A stretch of DNA of 64,000 nt from assembly GCA_031553595.1 (NCBI GenBank), contig JAVBLI010000007.1, forward strand, positions 62,001-126,000, given 5' to 3'. Positions 31,480 to 41,052 of the stretch are shown here, in pieces (within the stretch, counting starts at the first letter, position 1; each line of letters begins with the position of its first letter). The translations under genes and the position numbers were made by a program. The stretch comes from RGIG3701 sp031553595 (GTDB lineage Bacteria; Planctomycetota; Planctomycetia; Pirellulales; Thermoguttaceae). The notes under the pieces were generated by a model, which made no database searches, was not told where the DNA came from, and saw only the letters and a list, made by a program, of their open reading frames with translations.

Positions 31480-32574
31480 TCACCGGCTTTTCTTCGCGCT
31501 TTCCAAAAACGGGTTCACCCGGGAACTGTTTTCATACAGTTTTTCCCGCGAATACACCCGTAAATCGGAGTGCGTAAACCGCTGTCCGGCGTCCCGCGTG
31601 GAAAACGCAAGATACACTTCCGGAACCACGTCCTGACTGATGTAAAGAACGCTTCCGTCTGCCATCAGCACGTTCGCGCCGCGAACGTGGAAGCTGTAAA
31701 CCCCGTTATTGACGGCATTTACGGCCAGGTCGAAATTCCGCGGCGTTCCATCATGTGTCGCCGCGTGCAGCCCGTCCGCACTCCAGGCGCGAAGTTCCAC
31801 GGACGGTACACCGCCCCAGACCGCGCTTCCGGGGCATTCCACTTCATTCGCGCCTTCATGGTTCAGCGTCTGCGCATCCCGCGCACCACGGCGCCATAGC
31901 GCCGGCCGGCCCGCCATCTCATCCACCAGAATCGTCTTCGAATGCCCGTTTTGAAGGCTGTCCCACAGCGTTTTCTCATTCTTCTCCGCCAGCGGATTCT
32001 CCGCCCTCGTCCCGTCCGGCAGCAGCACCCCGCCGTGGTGCGTGGAATAATCCGTCACATGCCCTTTCGCCGTCCCCGGAACGCCCGCCAGCAGTGACGG
32101 AACCGTCCGCCCAGAACCGTCGCGCAGCTCCGCCAAGCGATCCTTATCTGGCGTCGCGGGGCACTGAAAAATATCCACCCGCTTCATCATCATCAGTTGA
32201 TTCGCTTCGCCGGCATAATACGGCCGGGACGTGTCAAAAGCGTTTTGAATCGCTTGCATTTCCAGAAACGGCAGCAGGTCGTACGTCCAGCCATGATCCG
32301 GAAGCGGAGAGGCGGAACGACTCTGCACCCGCCTCGCGGCCAAGGATGCTGGGGATAATTCCTCGACCGTTCGGACGGGTGGAAAGCCTCCCGCCGTCTC
32401 CGCATACCGATTCAGCGCCATGCCAATCTGGCGCAAATGATTCTGACACACCGTCCGCTGCGACACACTGCGCGCACTGTTCACCGCCGGGATGGTAATC
32501 GCCGCAAGCGTCGCGACGATCACCATCACCACCAGCAGCTCCAGCAGCGTGTAAGCGGCACGTGGACGGTTCAT
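31480..32574 (-). CDS. DUF1559 pseudopilin with H-X9-DG motif (second)
   Basis: The 364-residue protein begins with a type IV pilin-like N-terminus (AAYTLLELLVVMVIVATLAAI, Glu at +5 of a class II prepilin site). A large extracytoplasmic DUF1559 domain follows, ending in FHVRGANVLMADG, an exact H-X9-DG motif. Such proteins are abundant in planctomycetes and are probably processed by prepilin peptidase. Their function is unknown. ATG 32574 follows GGAGG by 9 bases. The start is 30 bp downstream of the preceding DUF1559 gene, so they are co-transcribed. The residue before the cleavage point is Ala or Tyr instead of Gly, so processing is less certain than for its partner. Confidence 0.9.
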   Translation of the reverse strand: MNRPRAAYTLLELLVVMVIVATLAAITIPAVNSARSVSQRTVCQNHLRQIGMALNRYAETAGGFPPVRTVEELSPASLAARRVQSRSASPLPDHGWTYDLLPFLEMQAIQNAFDTSRPYYAGEANQLMMMKRVDIFQCPATPDKDRLAELRDGSGRTVPSLLAGVPGTAKGHVTDYSTHHGGVLLPDGTRAENPLAEKNEKTLWDSLQNGHSKTILVDEMAGRPALWRRGARDAQTLNHEGANEVECPGSAVWGGVPSVELRAWSADGLHAATHDGTPRNFDLAVNAVNNGVYSFHVRGANVLMADGSVLYISQDVVPEVYLAFSTRDAGQRFTHSDLRVYSREKLYENSSRVNPFLESAKKSR

Positions 32575-32604
32575 GACATACTCACCTCCATTATCACGCC
32601 ATCA

Positions 32605-33651
32605 TCAGAACGACCGTCCCAGCCCGGTGGGATCGACCTTCTTGGGATACAGTTCGGAAAGCGTCCGCTTCTCGAGATCGCCCAATGTAAAGGCCTTGCC
32701 GCTGTCTTTGGCGGACATCGCGAGGAAGACGTCCGGAATCACCAGTTGGCTGATGAATTTCACGGAGCCGTCGAGGAACAGGGAGTTCGCGCCGGCCGGG
32801 TGGAAGCTGTAAACGCCGTCGTTGGTGGCATTCACCACGCGCACGCAGTAATCCTTCGTGTTATTCGCGGCACTGAAAGCGTTCTGGCCTCTTTCGTCCC
32901 ACGCCGCCAGCGTATTCGAAGCGCAGCCGCCCCACGAGCACCAGTACGGCTGATTGCCACACTCGCCCGCTTTCGTCGACGAACCGGAATTGTAATCGAT
33001 GTCGCGTTTTCCCACCGCCCAGCGGTTCGGCCGCCCAGCCATTTCGTCCAGTACGATCGTGTTCGAGAGACCGTCCGTAATGTCCCCGACCGGGGTAATC
33101 GACTCAAAACCAGCCAGCGGATTCGTGCATGTCCGACCGTCGGGCATGTAAATGCTCTTGTGGTGCGTGTAATAATCCGTGCAGGTGCCCTGGGCGTAAC
33201 CTGCGGCGTCGCCCGTGGAAATGCCGGTCGCGTCCGCCACTTTCGTCGCGGTATTCCCCCCCGTCAAATACTGCAGCCGATCCGGCAGCGGCGTCGCCGG
33301 GCACTGGAAAAGCGGAATCCGTTTTCGCATCAGCTCTTGGTTCTTCTCCCCCTCGACGAACGTCTTCGTTTCATCGTATGCGGACGCGACATTCCCCAGC
33401 TCCAGATAATCCAGCAGCGCCAGTGTCCAGGAACTGCGTTTATTACTGGAACGCGTGGGGGGATACCCACCGTTGTGGGCTTCGTAGCCGGCGAAGGCAA
33501 GCCCGAATTGTTTCAGGTGGTTCGTGCACTGAATTTTCCGCGCCGCACTCCGCGCCATGTTTAGCGCCGGCATCGTCAGCGAAACCAGGATGCCGATGAT
33601 GACGATCACGACCAGAAGTTCGATGAGGGTAAAAGCTTTTCTTGTATTCAT
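32605..33651 (-). CDS. DUF1559 pseudopilin with H-X9-DG motif (first)
   Basis: The 348-residue protein starts at ATG 33651 with a prepilin-type leader, MNTRKAFTLIELLVVIVI. The FTLIE core with Glu +5 is present, and Ala stands where Gly usually precedes the cut. The globular DUF1559 part contains CPATPLPDRL, a TDYYTHHKSIYMPDG block and FHPAGANSLFLDG, an exact H-X9-DG motif. It resembles the following gene across its whole length. Upstream in-frame extension into the permease gene is rejected. It lies 59 bp after the permease stop and may share its transcript. Confidence 0.92.
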   Translation of the reverse strand: MNTRKAFTLIELLVVIVIIGILVSLTMPALNMARSAARKIQCTNHLKQFGLAFAGYEAHNGGYPPTRSSNKRSSWTLALLDYLELGNVASAYDETKTFVEGEKNQELMRKRIPLFQCPATPLPDRLQYLTGGNTATKVADATGISTGDAAGYAQGTCTDYYTHHKSIYMPDGRTCTNPLAGFESITPVGDITDGLSNTIVLDEMAGRPNRWAVGKRDIDYNSGSSTKAGECGNQPYWCSWGGCASNTLAAWDERGQNAFSAANNTKDYCVRVVNATNDGVYSFHPAGANSLFLDGSVKFISQLVIPDVFLAMSAKDSGKAFTLGDLEKRTLSELYPKKVDPTGLGRSF

Positions 33652-33710
33652 GGATTTTTCCTTTGTGAAAATGAGTTGAAAATGAAATAGCAAATGTAAA
33701 ATGATGAATG

Positions 33711-36700
33711 TTATTCCTTCCTCGTCAGCAGCGCGGCGGGCTCTTCGCGTCCGGCCTGGATGGCGGGGATGATGGCGGCGAGGACGCACACGCCCATCGC
33801 CACCGAGAAACCCACGGCCAGGTGGCCCCACGGAATCACCATCGGCGGCACCACACCTCCGAGAAACGCGGCTCCGAAAAACGCCGCGCTGTTCACCATG
33901 CACACGGCCCCGAACACGCCGAAGCCGAGACTCAGCAGGCACGCACAGATGCCGATTAAAATCGCCTCGGCGAAAATGAGCCGCACGAGTCCGCTGCGCG
34001 TCACGCCGTACGTCCGCAGGATGCCCATCTCCCACCGCCGCGTCCGCACCGAGGCCATCATCGTGTTCATCACCGCCAGCGTCGTGATCAGCAGAATCAT
34101 CAGCGGCATCCGCGCCGCCTGCTGAATCATGGATTCCGACCGCCGCCCGATGGAATCCATCAGCGATTCATACGTGCTGACCTTCACGAAACCCTGCGTG
34201 ACACCCGCGGCCGACTGCGCCCGATGGCCGTTATCCTCCGCCGTGAGCGTTTCCTGGCCGCCCGAGCGCGACGCGATTTCCTGCATCCGGCTTTCGATAA
34301 AATCAAACTTCGTGCCCGGTTCCATGTTCATCCAGAAAAACGAATTTCGGGTGAGGCGGAAATCGGCTTTCACGTTTTCGTAAGCCGCGAAGACCATGCC
34401 CGCGGTGCGTCCGCTCTGGGTCCGCACGCCGGTGGTTTTCGTGATCCAGTGCCAGCCGGGGATTTCGACGATTCCGACGATTTTATACTCGACGACGGTC
34501 GCGCCGCCAGTGCCGGGAGAGCCGCCACCGGGTTTTCCACCGCCCGCACCGGGGCCGCCTTCCGGCCTGCCGCCGCCTCCGCCGCGCATCCCGCCGAAAC
34601 CGGAACCGCCGGGGCCTCCCGGGCCTCCCCTGCCCTGCCCCCGCGCGGATTCCGGTATCACCAGCGGTAATTTATCGCCGACTTTCAGGTTAAATCGCGT
34701 GGCCAGCACATCCGGAATCACACATGCACGCTGCCCGAAATCGCACATCGCGCGCAGCGCCTCATGCCGGCTGCCGTCCAGATACTTCACGTCCACCGTG
34801 GGGTGATCCTTCCGAAACGCGATCTGCGGGTCCACGCCGAAAAGCACCACGTTATCCATCTGGCCGGCGAGTCTACCGCCCATGCCATCCCCGTCCGTTT
34901 CCTTTTCCAGCACCGGCGATAACAGCTCCGGCGCAATCTTCGGCTGCTCCACCGCCAGCGGCATGAAGTCCTCCCGCACCACACCCGGAACCGCCATCAC
35001 CGCACGCACCTCCGAAGACGGAATCCCGGACGGCAAAAACGCCACCAGCGTATTCGGCAGATTCTTGCTGGGCGTGAACGGCCCGAGCATGGAATAACCC
35101 CACACCTGAAACATGGAATACAGCCCCAGCCCCACACACAGCGAGAGCGTGGTGCCCAGCGTCCGCCATTTATTACTGGAAAGCTCATTCGCCAGGAAAG
35201 CCGGATTCATGCCTAAAAGCCGCGCAAGCACGGGCGAGAACAGCGTTTCCGTCACGACCACCGCCGCCGGCGCCATCAGCAGCACCGCCACCGCCGAGAG
35301 AATAATTCCCACGGTGGACAACGCGCCATGAAGTTTTTCATCCATGGGAACGACAAAAATCAGTAGCCACAGCGCCGCCATCAGCACGGCCCCGGTCAGC
35401 CCCGCCAGAATAATCCCTTTCTTCGGCGGCAGCGTCCGGTTCTGCGCCAGCGCATCCAGCGGCGCCACACGCGTGGCGCGCCAGGCCGGCAGCAGTGACG
35501 CCAAGAGTGCACCAACCAGGGACGTCACCAGCGCCACCATGATCGTCATACCGCTTAACGTCACCGCGGGCACATCCAGCCCAGCGTTCATCATCACGAT
35601 CACCCACAGCATCAGCCACCCGGCCAGCAGCCCCCCCGCCCAGCCGATCACGCCCAGCAGCACGCCTTCCAGCATGATCAGGCCCGCGACCTGCCCTTTC
35701 GTAAAGCCCAGCGTCCGGAGGATGGCCAGTTGCCGCGTCCGCTCATTCACGCCCATACTCAGCGTGGTGAAGATGATCAGCAGGGCCGCCAGCACCACGA
35801 GTCCGATTGCGCCCTGCGCCTGCTTCAGGATGGAACCCGCCGAGTCCCGCGCGTCAAGCATGGCCTGCATGCCCTCCGCGTCATGAAACGCGACTTTCAC
35901 GTCATCCAGCTTACACTTCCTCTCCCACTGCTCACGGAACACCACCACCGGCACGCCCTGAATCCGGACGTACACCACATTACACGCGTCCTGCTTCCCG
36001 GCGATTTTCCGGGCGGTTTCCAGCGGAACATAAATGGCCGCTTCCGTCAGGCTCACACCGCCGCCGCGCCCACCGGGGCCACCGCCCGCGCCGCCCGGAG
36101 GAGGAGTACCGGGTGCGCCCGTGGGGCCGCCGCCTGCCGCCACCTCCGTTTCCGCATTTTTCGGAGCATCTTTCGTCTCACCCTGCGGTGATTTTTCTTG
36201 TGGCGGAGGAGCCGGGCGTCTGCCGCCACCACCCTCCGAAAGCCCAGCGGTGCTGATGCCCTGTTTCAGGAAACCCACCACTTTCAGCTTAAAATTCCCC
36301 GCCGTGGTATTCACGTCAATGATTTCGCCGAGCCGAATTTCCGCCGGAATGTCCTTCAGATCATCTTCTTTCAGACCCCGCGTCTGCTCCAGCATTTTTT
36401 TCGCGGACGTGCTCAGCAGGCATTCCATTTCCGTCTGCGGCTCCTGCGGTGCGCTGCCAGACGCCAGCTTCTGAAACCACCGGCCCTCCTCCACCTCAAA
36501 AGGCGAAACGCCCATCTCCATGCCCATGATCACGGGATTCGTCTGCGGCGTGCCCATGATCCCACGCACTTTATCCAGCCCCGCCGTCTGCGAAATCCCC
36601 CGCGCGGCATTACACGACATCTGAAACGCGCAATCCGCACTCGCCACTTTTTTCGTGTCCGCACGCAGGGCCGCGATCAGCGTTTCCGGCAAATTTCCGC

Positions 36701-36899
36701 CGCCGGTTTTCGTGATAATCACCTGATAATCACCGAAATAATTCTTGATGTCACTTTTCGCGGCACTTTTCAGGATGTCGAAACTTCCGATGAACCACAC
36801 GATCATGCAGCACGTGGCGATGATCGCCCCCAGCGCCAGCAGAAACCGCGTGCGGCGGAAAATCAGCTCCTGGAATGTCAGTTTTAAAAGCGTTTTCAT
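33711..36899 (-). CDS. Large MacB/FtsX-type ABC transporter permease
   Basis: The 1062-residue membrane protein starts at ATG 36899 (MKTLLKLTFQELIFRRTRF), with an N-terminal helix, a MacB-like periplasmic domain, and a central bundle of FtsX helices (LAALLIIFTTLSMGVNERTRQLAILRTLGFTKGQ). A second periplasmic domain and a C-terminal FtsX block follow (TTLAVMNTMMASVRTRRWEMGILRTYGVT). It thus carries two FtsX units in one chain, like LolC/E-type or large MacB exporters. Both periplasmic domains contain long Gly/Pro-rich inserts (about 36050-36150 and 34500-34650). The ATPase gene ends 4 bp upstream. This family acts as a mechanotransducer for lipoproteins, peptides or toxins; the cargo here is unknown. 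Confidence 0.9.
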   Translation of the reverse strand: MKTLLKLTFQELIFRRTRFLLALGAIIATCCMIVWFIGSFDILKSAAKSDIKNYFGDYQVIITKTGGGNLPETLIAALRADTKKVASADCAFQMSCNAARGISQTAGLDKVRGIMGTPQTNPVIMGMEMGVSPFEVEEGRWFQKLASGSAPQEPQTEMECLLSTSAKKMLEQTRGLKEDDLKDIPAEIRLGEIIDVNTTAGNFKLKVVGFLKQGISTAGLSEGGGGRRPAPPPQEKSPQGETKDAPKNAETEVAAGGGPTGAPGTPPPGGAGGGPGGRGGGVSLTEAAIYVPLETARKIAGKQDACNVVYVRIQGVPVVVFREQWERKCKLDDVKVAFHDAEGMQAMLDARDSAGSILKQAQGAIGLVVLAALLIIFTTLSMGVNERTRQLAILRTLGFTKGQVAGLIMLEGVLLGVIGWAGGLLAGWLMLWVIVMMNAGLDVPAVTLSGMTIMVALVTSLVGALLASLLPAWRATRVAPLDALAQNRTLPPKKGIILAGLTGAVLMAALWLLIFVVPMDEKLHGALSTVGIILSAVAVLLMAPAAVVVTETLFSPVLARLLGMNPAFLANELSSNKWRTLGTTLSLCVGLGLYSMFQVWGYSMLGPFTPSKNLPNTLVAFLPSGIPSSEVRAVMAVPGVVREDFMPLAVEQPKIAPELLSPVLEKETDGDGMGGRLAGQMDNVVLFGVDPQIAFRKDHPTVDVKYLDGSRHEALRAMCDFGQRACVIPDVLATRFNLKVGDKLPLVIPESARGQGRGGPGGPGGSGFGGMRGGGGGRPEGGPGAGGGKPGGGSPGTGGATVVEYKIVGIVEIPGWHWITKTTGVRTQSGRTAGMVFAAYENVKADFRLTRNSFFWMNMEPGTKFDFIESRMQEIASRSGGQETLTAEDNGHRAQSAAGVTQGFVKVSTYESLMDSIGRRSESMIQQAARMPLMILLITTLAVMNTMMASVRTRRWEMGILRTYGVTRSGLVRLIFAEAILIGICACLLSLGFGVFGAVCMVNSAAFFGAAFLGGVVPPMVIPWGHLAVGFSVAMGVCVLAAIIPAIQAGREEPAALLTRKE

Positions 36900-36903
36900 A
36901 CGT

Positions 36904-37698
36904 TCAGCCCTCCTTCTCACCGGAGAGAACGTCCGTGACGATTTTCCCGTCACACAGCGTAACCACACGGTCCGCCCATTTCGCGACACTCGCCTCATGC
37001 GTCACCACGATCATCGTGTGCCGGCGCTCCTCGCAAAACTCGCGTAACATTTTACAGATGATCTCGCTGTTCGTGGAGTCCAGATTTCCCGTGGGCTCAT
37101 CCGCCAGCAGCAGACACGCGTTCTCGCCGTCCGCACGGCCTGTCGCGCCCGCGGTCTGAATTTCCGCATAATCCGCGAACAGCGCCCGCGCAATTGCCAC
37201 CCGCTGCTGCTCACCGCCGCTGAGAGAATCCGGACGGTGACGCCTACGGTCTTTCAGATGCAGGCGCTCCAGGAGCGTTTCCATGGCCGCGGCCATTTTC
37301 GTCGACGTGCTTCTCGCCGCCGCTCCCCCCGCCAGCACGGGCAGCCTAATATTCTCCTCCGCCGTCAGCGTGGGAATAAGGTTAAACGCCTGAAACACCA
37401 CACCCACATGATCCCGCCGGAACACCGTCAGCTCATAATCGGAGAGCGTGGAAATGTTTTTCCCGGAAATGGAAATGCTGCCGAAAGTCGGCCCGGTCAG
37501 CCCCGCCAGCAGGTGCAACAGCGTGCTTTTCCCGGAACCGCTGGCACCCATCACCGCCACGAACTGGCCGTACGGCACCTCCATCTGAATGTCGCGCAGG
37601 GCGTACACGTCCGCCGTGCCATCCGCGCTGCCGCCGCGGTACACTTTCGAAACGTCCTTCACCACGACATGCTTATTTTTAGAGTTTTCTTCACTCAT
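36904..37698 (-). CDS. LolD/MacB-type ABC transporter ATP-binding protein
   Basis: The 264-residue ATPase has Walker A GASGSGKST (about 51-59), Q-loop FQAFNLIPTLTAEEN, signature LSGGEQQRVAIARAL, Walker B CLLLADEPTGNLDS and H-loop VVTHEASVA. Between the signature helix and Walker B lies an extra segment of about 15-18 residues (DYAEIQTAGATGRADGENA) not usual in LolD/MacB proteins. Another short insert (GGSADGTAD) follows the first strand. It ends 4 bp before the permease start, so the two are translationally coupled. It would power the permease in the inner membrane. A 14-bp palindrome lies about 67-80 bp upstream of its start. Confidence 0.93.
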   Translation of the reverse strand: MSEENSKNKHVVVKDVSKVYRGGSADGTADVYALRDIQMEVPYGQFVAVMGASGSGKSTLLHLLAGLTGPTFGSISISGKNISTLSDYELTVFRRDHVGVVFQAFNLIPTLTAEENIRLPVLAGGAAARSTSTKMAAAMETLLERLHLKDRRRHRPDSLSGGEQQRVAIARALFADYAEIQTAGATGRADGENACLLLADEPTGNLDSTNSEIICKMLREFCEERRHTMIVVTHEASVAKWADRVVTLCDGKIVTDVLSGEKEG

Positions 37699-37764
37699 AA
37701 TGGTTTTTCTTTCTGAAAATTTCGAGGGAATCTCCCCATGAAAAAAGGGAAAAACAAAATAAAT

Positions 37765-37778
37765 ATTTCATATGAAAT
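37765..37778. promoter_or_regulatory. Perfect 14-bp palindrome upstream of the ABC operon
   Basis: ATTTCATATGAAAT in an AT-rich region upstream of the ATPase gene (minus strand). It could be a dimeric repressor site; no promoter boxes are clear enough to place it. Confidence 0.35.
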
Positions 37779-37880
37779 TTCCCACCGGACGTTTACGCGT
37801 ACACGCAGGCAAAAATCATCACCGCACCAGAATCACCCGGTCATGCGGACTTCAGAAAACGTCCGCGTCAATAAGAAAAT

Positions 37881-38735
37881 TTACTCGCGACGAATATCCG
37901 TCTGCGCAATTAAGAAATACCCGGCCGGCGGCGTCTGAGAAGCCGTCTGCACACTAAAAAACCGTTTATTTTCCGGCACCACGACCGTCGCCGCCCCCGC
38001 CAGAAGCGTTCCCCCGTTTTTCTCCGAAGAAACACGTCCGCCGCCGGACGCACACACCGCCGCCATGATTTCCGCCACCGGCCCGCACGGCTCATCCTGC
38101 GGCATACCCTCCCACGGCATCCCTGGCGCGAGAATCACCGCCGCCAGCCGGGCCTCAAAACCCGCCCAATCTTTCAGGGCGTCCGCAAAACGCGCGATTT
38201 CCGCCGCATCTTTTTCATTCCCGGCCAGCGCCATTACCAGACACGCCGACTCGGATTTCCGCCCGAACTCATTTTTCGCGAAATCCATCGCTTTTCGCAC
38301 ATTTTCATCCGCGCCGCCGTCACTGAGCGTTTCCAGCGCCACCAGCAGATACGCGTTATCCGTATCCCACGAAAACGTCTTTTCACCAGCAGGCCCCGCA
38401 TCCGAGCCGGACACACTTTCACGCACCGCCGCGCAAACTCCCGCCATTTTCGTCACGCGGGAAATATCATTTTCAGAAAAACCAAGCCGCGTCATGCCGG
38501 AAACCGCTGTCTGGAGGCGGTCTTCAGAAAACGTCTCATCCCCGGCCAAGAAATCTTCCACCCGCCGCGCGGCCTGCCCAAACACCGCGTTACGGGCGTT
38601 CAGTTCCGTCATTATTTCAGAAACGGCATCATCCGCCGCATACACCGCCGCCGGCGCATAAAAACACACCCACGCGATTCCCACGAGAATCACGCACGCG
38701 CGAAATGCAAAAATACCGGACAGCCACGCTCTCAC
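37881..38735 (-). CDS. Secreted hypothetical protein
   Basis: The 284-residue protein starts at GTG 38735 behind GGAGG, with a signal peptide (CVILVGIAWVCFYAPAA, then VYAADD). The mature part is an acidic, mostly helical domain (about 35-210) followed by a possible beta region ending GYFLIAQTDIRRE. I recognise no family or catalytic motif. A strong minus-strand promoter lies about 70-100 bp upstream. The gene ends 182 bp before the ABC ATPase start, so it could be the first gene of that unit or an independent one. The transglutaminase-fold lipoprotein lies upstream on the same strand. Confidence 0.72.
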   Translation of the reverse strand: MRAWLSGIFAFRACVILVGIAWVCFYAPAAVYAADDAVSEIMTELNARNAVFGQAARRVEDFLAGDETFSEDRLQTAVSGMTRLGFSENDISRVTKMAGVCAAVRESVSGSDAGPAGEKTFSWDTDNAYLLVALETLSDGGADENVRKAMDFAKNEFGRKSESACLVMALAGNEKDAAEIARFADALKDWAGFEARLAAVILAPGMPWEGMPQDEPCGPVAEIMAAVCASGGGRVSSEKNGGTLLAGAATVVVPENKRFFSVQTASQTPPAGYFLIAQTDIRRE

Positions 38736-38807
38736 CGGAGGGCCTCCATCAACTTACGGCAAAACAAAAATCCGTCACCGGACAAGATAAGAATTAACAT
38801 CCCATTT

Positions 38808-38836
38808 ATTATAACACCGCCACGGCGCCACGTCAA
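38808..38836 (-). promoter_or_regulatory. Sigma70-type promoter for the secreted hypothetical protein
   Basis: On the minus strand, TTGACG (38831-38836), a 17-bp spacer and a perfect TATAAT (38808-38813). The leader is about 65 nt. Confidence 0.8.
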
Positions 38837-38895
38837 GTTATCTTTTTGCGGGAGAAATAAAAAATCGCCAATTTTCCCACAAACCACAAATCCCC

Positions 38896-40611
38896 CTAAT
38901 CCCCTATCTCAATTTCCAGCCGCCCCACCAGTCGCGCCAGCGGCATGAGCGTCTGCGACAGCGACTGGGCATCAAAACTCCCCGCGTTCACACGAATATG
39001 GTCCACGCCGACCACCCCCTGCCCAACGGTGGCGTCAAAAGGCACCCATTCCTTATTAATATAACACTCATTCCACACGTGCCACACGAATTTCTCCTCC
39101 GCCGACACCAGCACCAGCCCCTGCACCACCCGCGTGGGAATGCCCCGTGCCCGGGCCACCGCCGCAAAAAGCACCGCGTGTTCCGTGCAGTCCCCTGCCG
39201 GGAGTTCCACCACCTCCGCCGCCGTGACGAATCCCCGCGCGTAATTTTTATCCGTGATGAATCCAAATACCGAATTCTCCAGCACCCGCGCGATGTCCAG
39301 CGGATCCGTCCCCTCTCTCGTCCACCGTTCCGCCAACGCGCGCACTTTCGGCGCATCACTCTGAATCAGGTTATTTGCCGCACTATCCTCCCTGCTCGGG
39401 CCGCCCGACCGCACGCCCTTCTGCGCCGGCGTGTCCGAACGAAACACCGTAACCTCCAGCGCCGCCTGCCCGTCCTCCCCCTTCACCGCCCGCCGCGTCT
39501 GATGCTCCGCGCTCTCAAAAACGCCCAGAAAATCCACCGTTTTACCTTCCTGCGCGAAAACCCGGTACGTCCGCTGCGGTGTGGAAAGCGGTTTTCCACA
39601 CTTCGCCGCGTCAAAATTCCGGATGGGCACACTCACCGCCGCCCCGAAATCCAGTTCCGCCGCCGTGTCATCCGCCTCCCCGCTCAGCAGCCGCTTTTCC
39701 CGCACACCGCCCACCGCATCCTCCTGGGAAGTCCGCCAGAACGTCATGTCCATCATCGGCGAGTACCGTTTCCAGACGATTCCCTTTCCGTCCACCCAGA
39801 GCATTTCCTCCTGCACCACCGCCGACTGGGAATCCTCCTCCACCTGCGGCGTTCCCGTCTCCGGCGCTGCGGCGGAAACCATCCGCGAAACCACCTTCAC
39901 CGGATAAAGGGCAACCTGCCTGCCATCCGGAAAATCCACATACGCCGACGGCAGGCACTCCACCTCCACGCGCAAAAAATGCATCACCAGCGGAGACGGC
40001 TCCACACGATAAAACGTCCGTTTCTCCCCCGGCCGGGGGGGCGATTTCCACAGCGAATACTCCACACCGCACCCGCCGCGCAAATCCTTTTCCGCCTCCT
40101 TCGGCACCGCCAGCTCCATCTGCTGCGACTTCCCGAAACTCAGCGTGTGCACCAACAGCTTTTCACATCCGTCAGGATTCTCTCCCACCCACCCCTGGCA
40201 TTTCACCGGCTCACCGCCGCTTTTCACCCCCGTCTGAAACTCCAGCAGCCTGCCATTCGGAGAAATATTTTCATCATGCTGAATTTCCGCCGACGTGGGG
40301 GCGTCAAAACGCTGAATCTCCAGCCGCTGCGTCATATGAACCAGCACAACCGCCTCCATCTCCCCGGTTTTCGGATTCCTGGCCACGGTCTTCTCGAACC
40401 AGCGGTTTTCATACCCCACACACAGCCGCCCGACAAAACACGAAAACCACGCGTTTTCCAGGACTTCACCCGTCTCCCGCGGCGGCTCCTCGCCCCTATG
40501 CGGACTTTCCGGGCCCAGCCTTCCTTCATTTTCCTGACTTTCGCATCCACACATAAAGCAGCTCGCTGACAATAAAAATAACGCAAATGTAATATTTTTC
40601 ACAAACTTCAT
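38896..40611 (-). CDS. Transglutaminase-fold (cysteine peptidase-like) lipoprotein
   Basis: The 571-residue exported lipoprotein has a lipobox FMCGC (Cys about 23). The large N-terminal part (about 50-400) is beta-rich and unassigned. The C-terminal transglutaminase-like core (about 420-550) has an intact triad: Cys475 in GDCTEHA, His511 in WHVWNE and Asp526 in FDATVG. Such secreted domains act as peptidases or amidases on cell-wall or surface peptides. The ATG is preceded by T-rich sequence and the ribosome-binding site is unclear. It is divergent from the gene at 41053, with a palindromic repeat between them. Confidence 0.87.
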   Translation of the reverse strand: MKFVKNITFALFLLSASCFMCGCESQENEGRLGPESPHRGEEPPRETGEVLENAWFSCFVGRLCVGYENRWFEKTVARNPKTGEMEAVVLVHMTQRLEIQRFDAPTSAEIQHDENISPNGRLLEFQTGVKSGGEPVKCQGWVGENPDGCEKLLVHTLSFGKSQQMELAVPKEAEKDLRGGCGVEYSLWKSPPRPGEKRTFYRVEPSPLVMHFLRVEVECLPSAYVDFPDGRQVALYPVKVVSRMVSAAAPETGTPQVEEDSQSAVVQEEMLWVDGKGIVWKRYSPMMDMTFWRTSQEDAVGGVREKRLLSGEADDTAAELDFGAAVSVPIRNFDAAKCGKPLSTPQRTYRVFAQEGKTVDFLGVFESAEHQTRRAVKGEDGQAALEVTVFRSDTPAQKGVRSGGPSREDSAANNLIQSDAPKVRALAERWTREGTDPLDIARVLENSVFGFITDKNYARGFVTAAEVVELPAGDCTEHAVLFAAVARARGIPTRVVQGLVLVSAEEKFVWHVWNECYINKEWVPFDATVGQGVVGVDHIRVNAGSFDAQSLSQTLMPLARLVGRLEIEIGD

Positions 40612-40680
40612 TTTATTTGAACCACGGTTTTATACAAAACGCTTTCCTCGTCTCACACTCCACCAAAATTGATGCAGCTC

Positions 40681-40806
40681 CAAAAACAGCAGCCGGGAAA
40701 GGAGCGCTAGCGGAATGACCGGATCGAAGTGGGGAAAAATTTGGCCATTCTATCCGGTCACTCCGTTTCGCTGTGCTTCACTTCGTTCCCGGCTGCTGTT
40801 CTTGCG
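40681..40806. repeat. Palindromic intergenic repeat, copy 6
   Basis: This reverse-orientation copy lies between divergent genes, an exception to the 3'-end preference. The arms are CAGCAGCCGGGAAAGGAGCG and CGTTCCCGGCTGCTGTTCTT, with inner GAATGACCGGAT opposite ATCCGGTCACTC (one mismatch). The rest of the 441-bp gap (40612-41052) holds only the promoter at 40979 and AT-rich sequence. Confidence 0.85.
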
Positions 40807-40978
40807 TCCAGATGTTTCGAAAATTGACTAACGCTCCATTCTCGCACGCCGCGAAGAAAAAACAAGTCGGCCCGCATTCTTTCACCCAAACACATGTCCT
40901 CATCCCTGGATACGTTTCCATTTTCTGTGACAAATGCGTCTATTTTTAGCGATTACGTAAAATTTTTCTGTAAAATTC

Positions 40979-41007
40979 ATGACAACCGGCGATTTATATG
41001 GTAAAAT
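40979..41007 (+). promoter_or_regulatory. Sigma70-type promoter for the hypothetical gene at 41053
   Basis: ATGACA (40979-40984), a 17-bp spacer and TAAAAT (41002-41007) preceded by GG. Confidence 0.65.
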
Positions 41008-41052
41008 ATAACTGTCAGGCAAACAAGTGTGTCATTTTCCCCCATTTTTCCC

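Noticed and set aside
32605..34035. Longer N-terminus for the first DUF1559 protein, starting inside the permease gene
   Set aside because: The prepilin leader MNTRKAFTLIE starts at 33651; the upstream part is the permease gene read in another frame.
38998..40569. Long plus-strand frames opposite the transglutaminase-fold gene
   Set aside because: Composition is Arg/Pro/His-rich with no start signals; the opposite strand has a lipobox and an intact catalytic triad.
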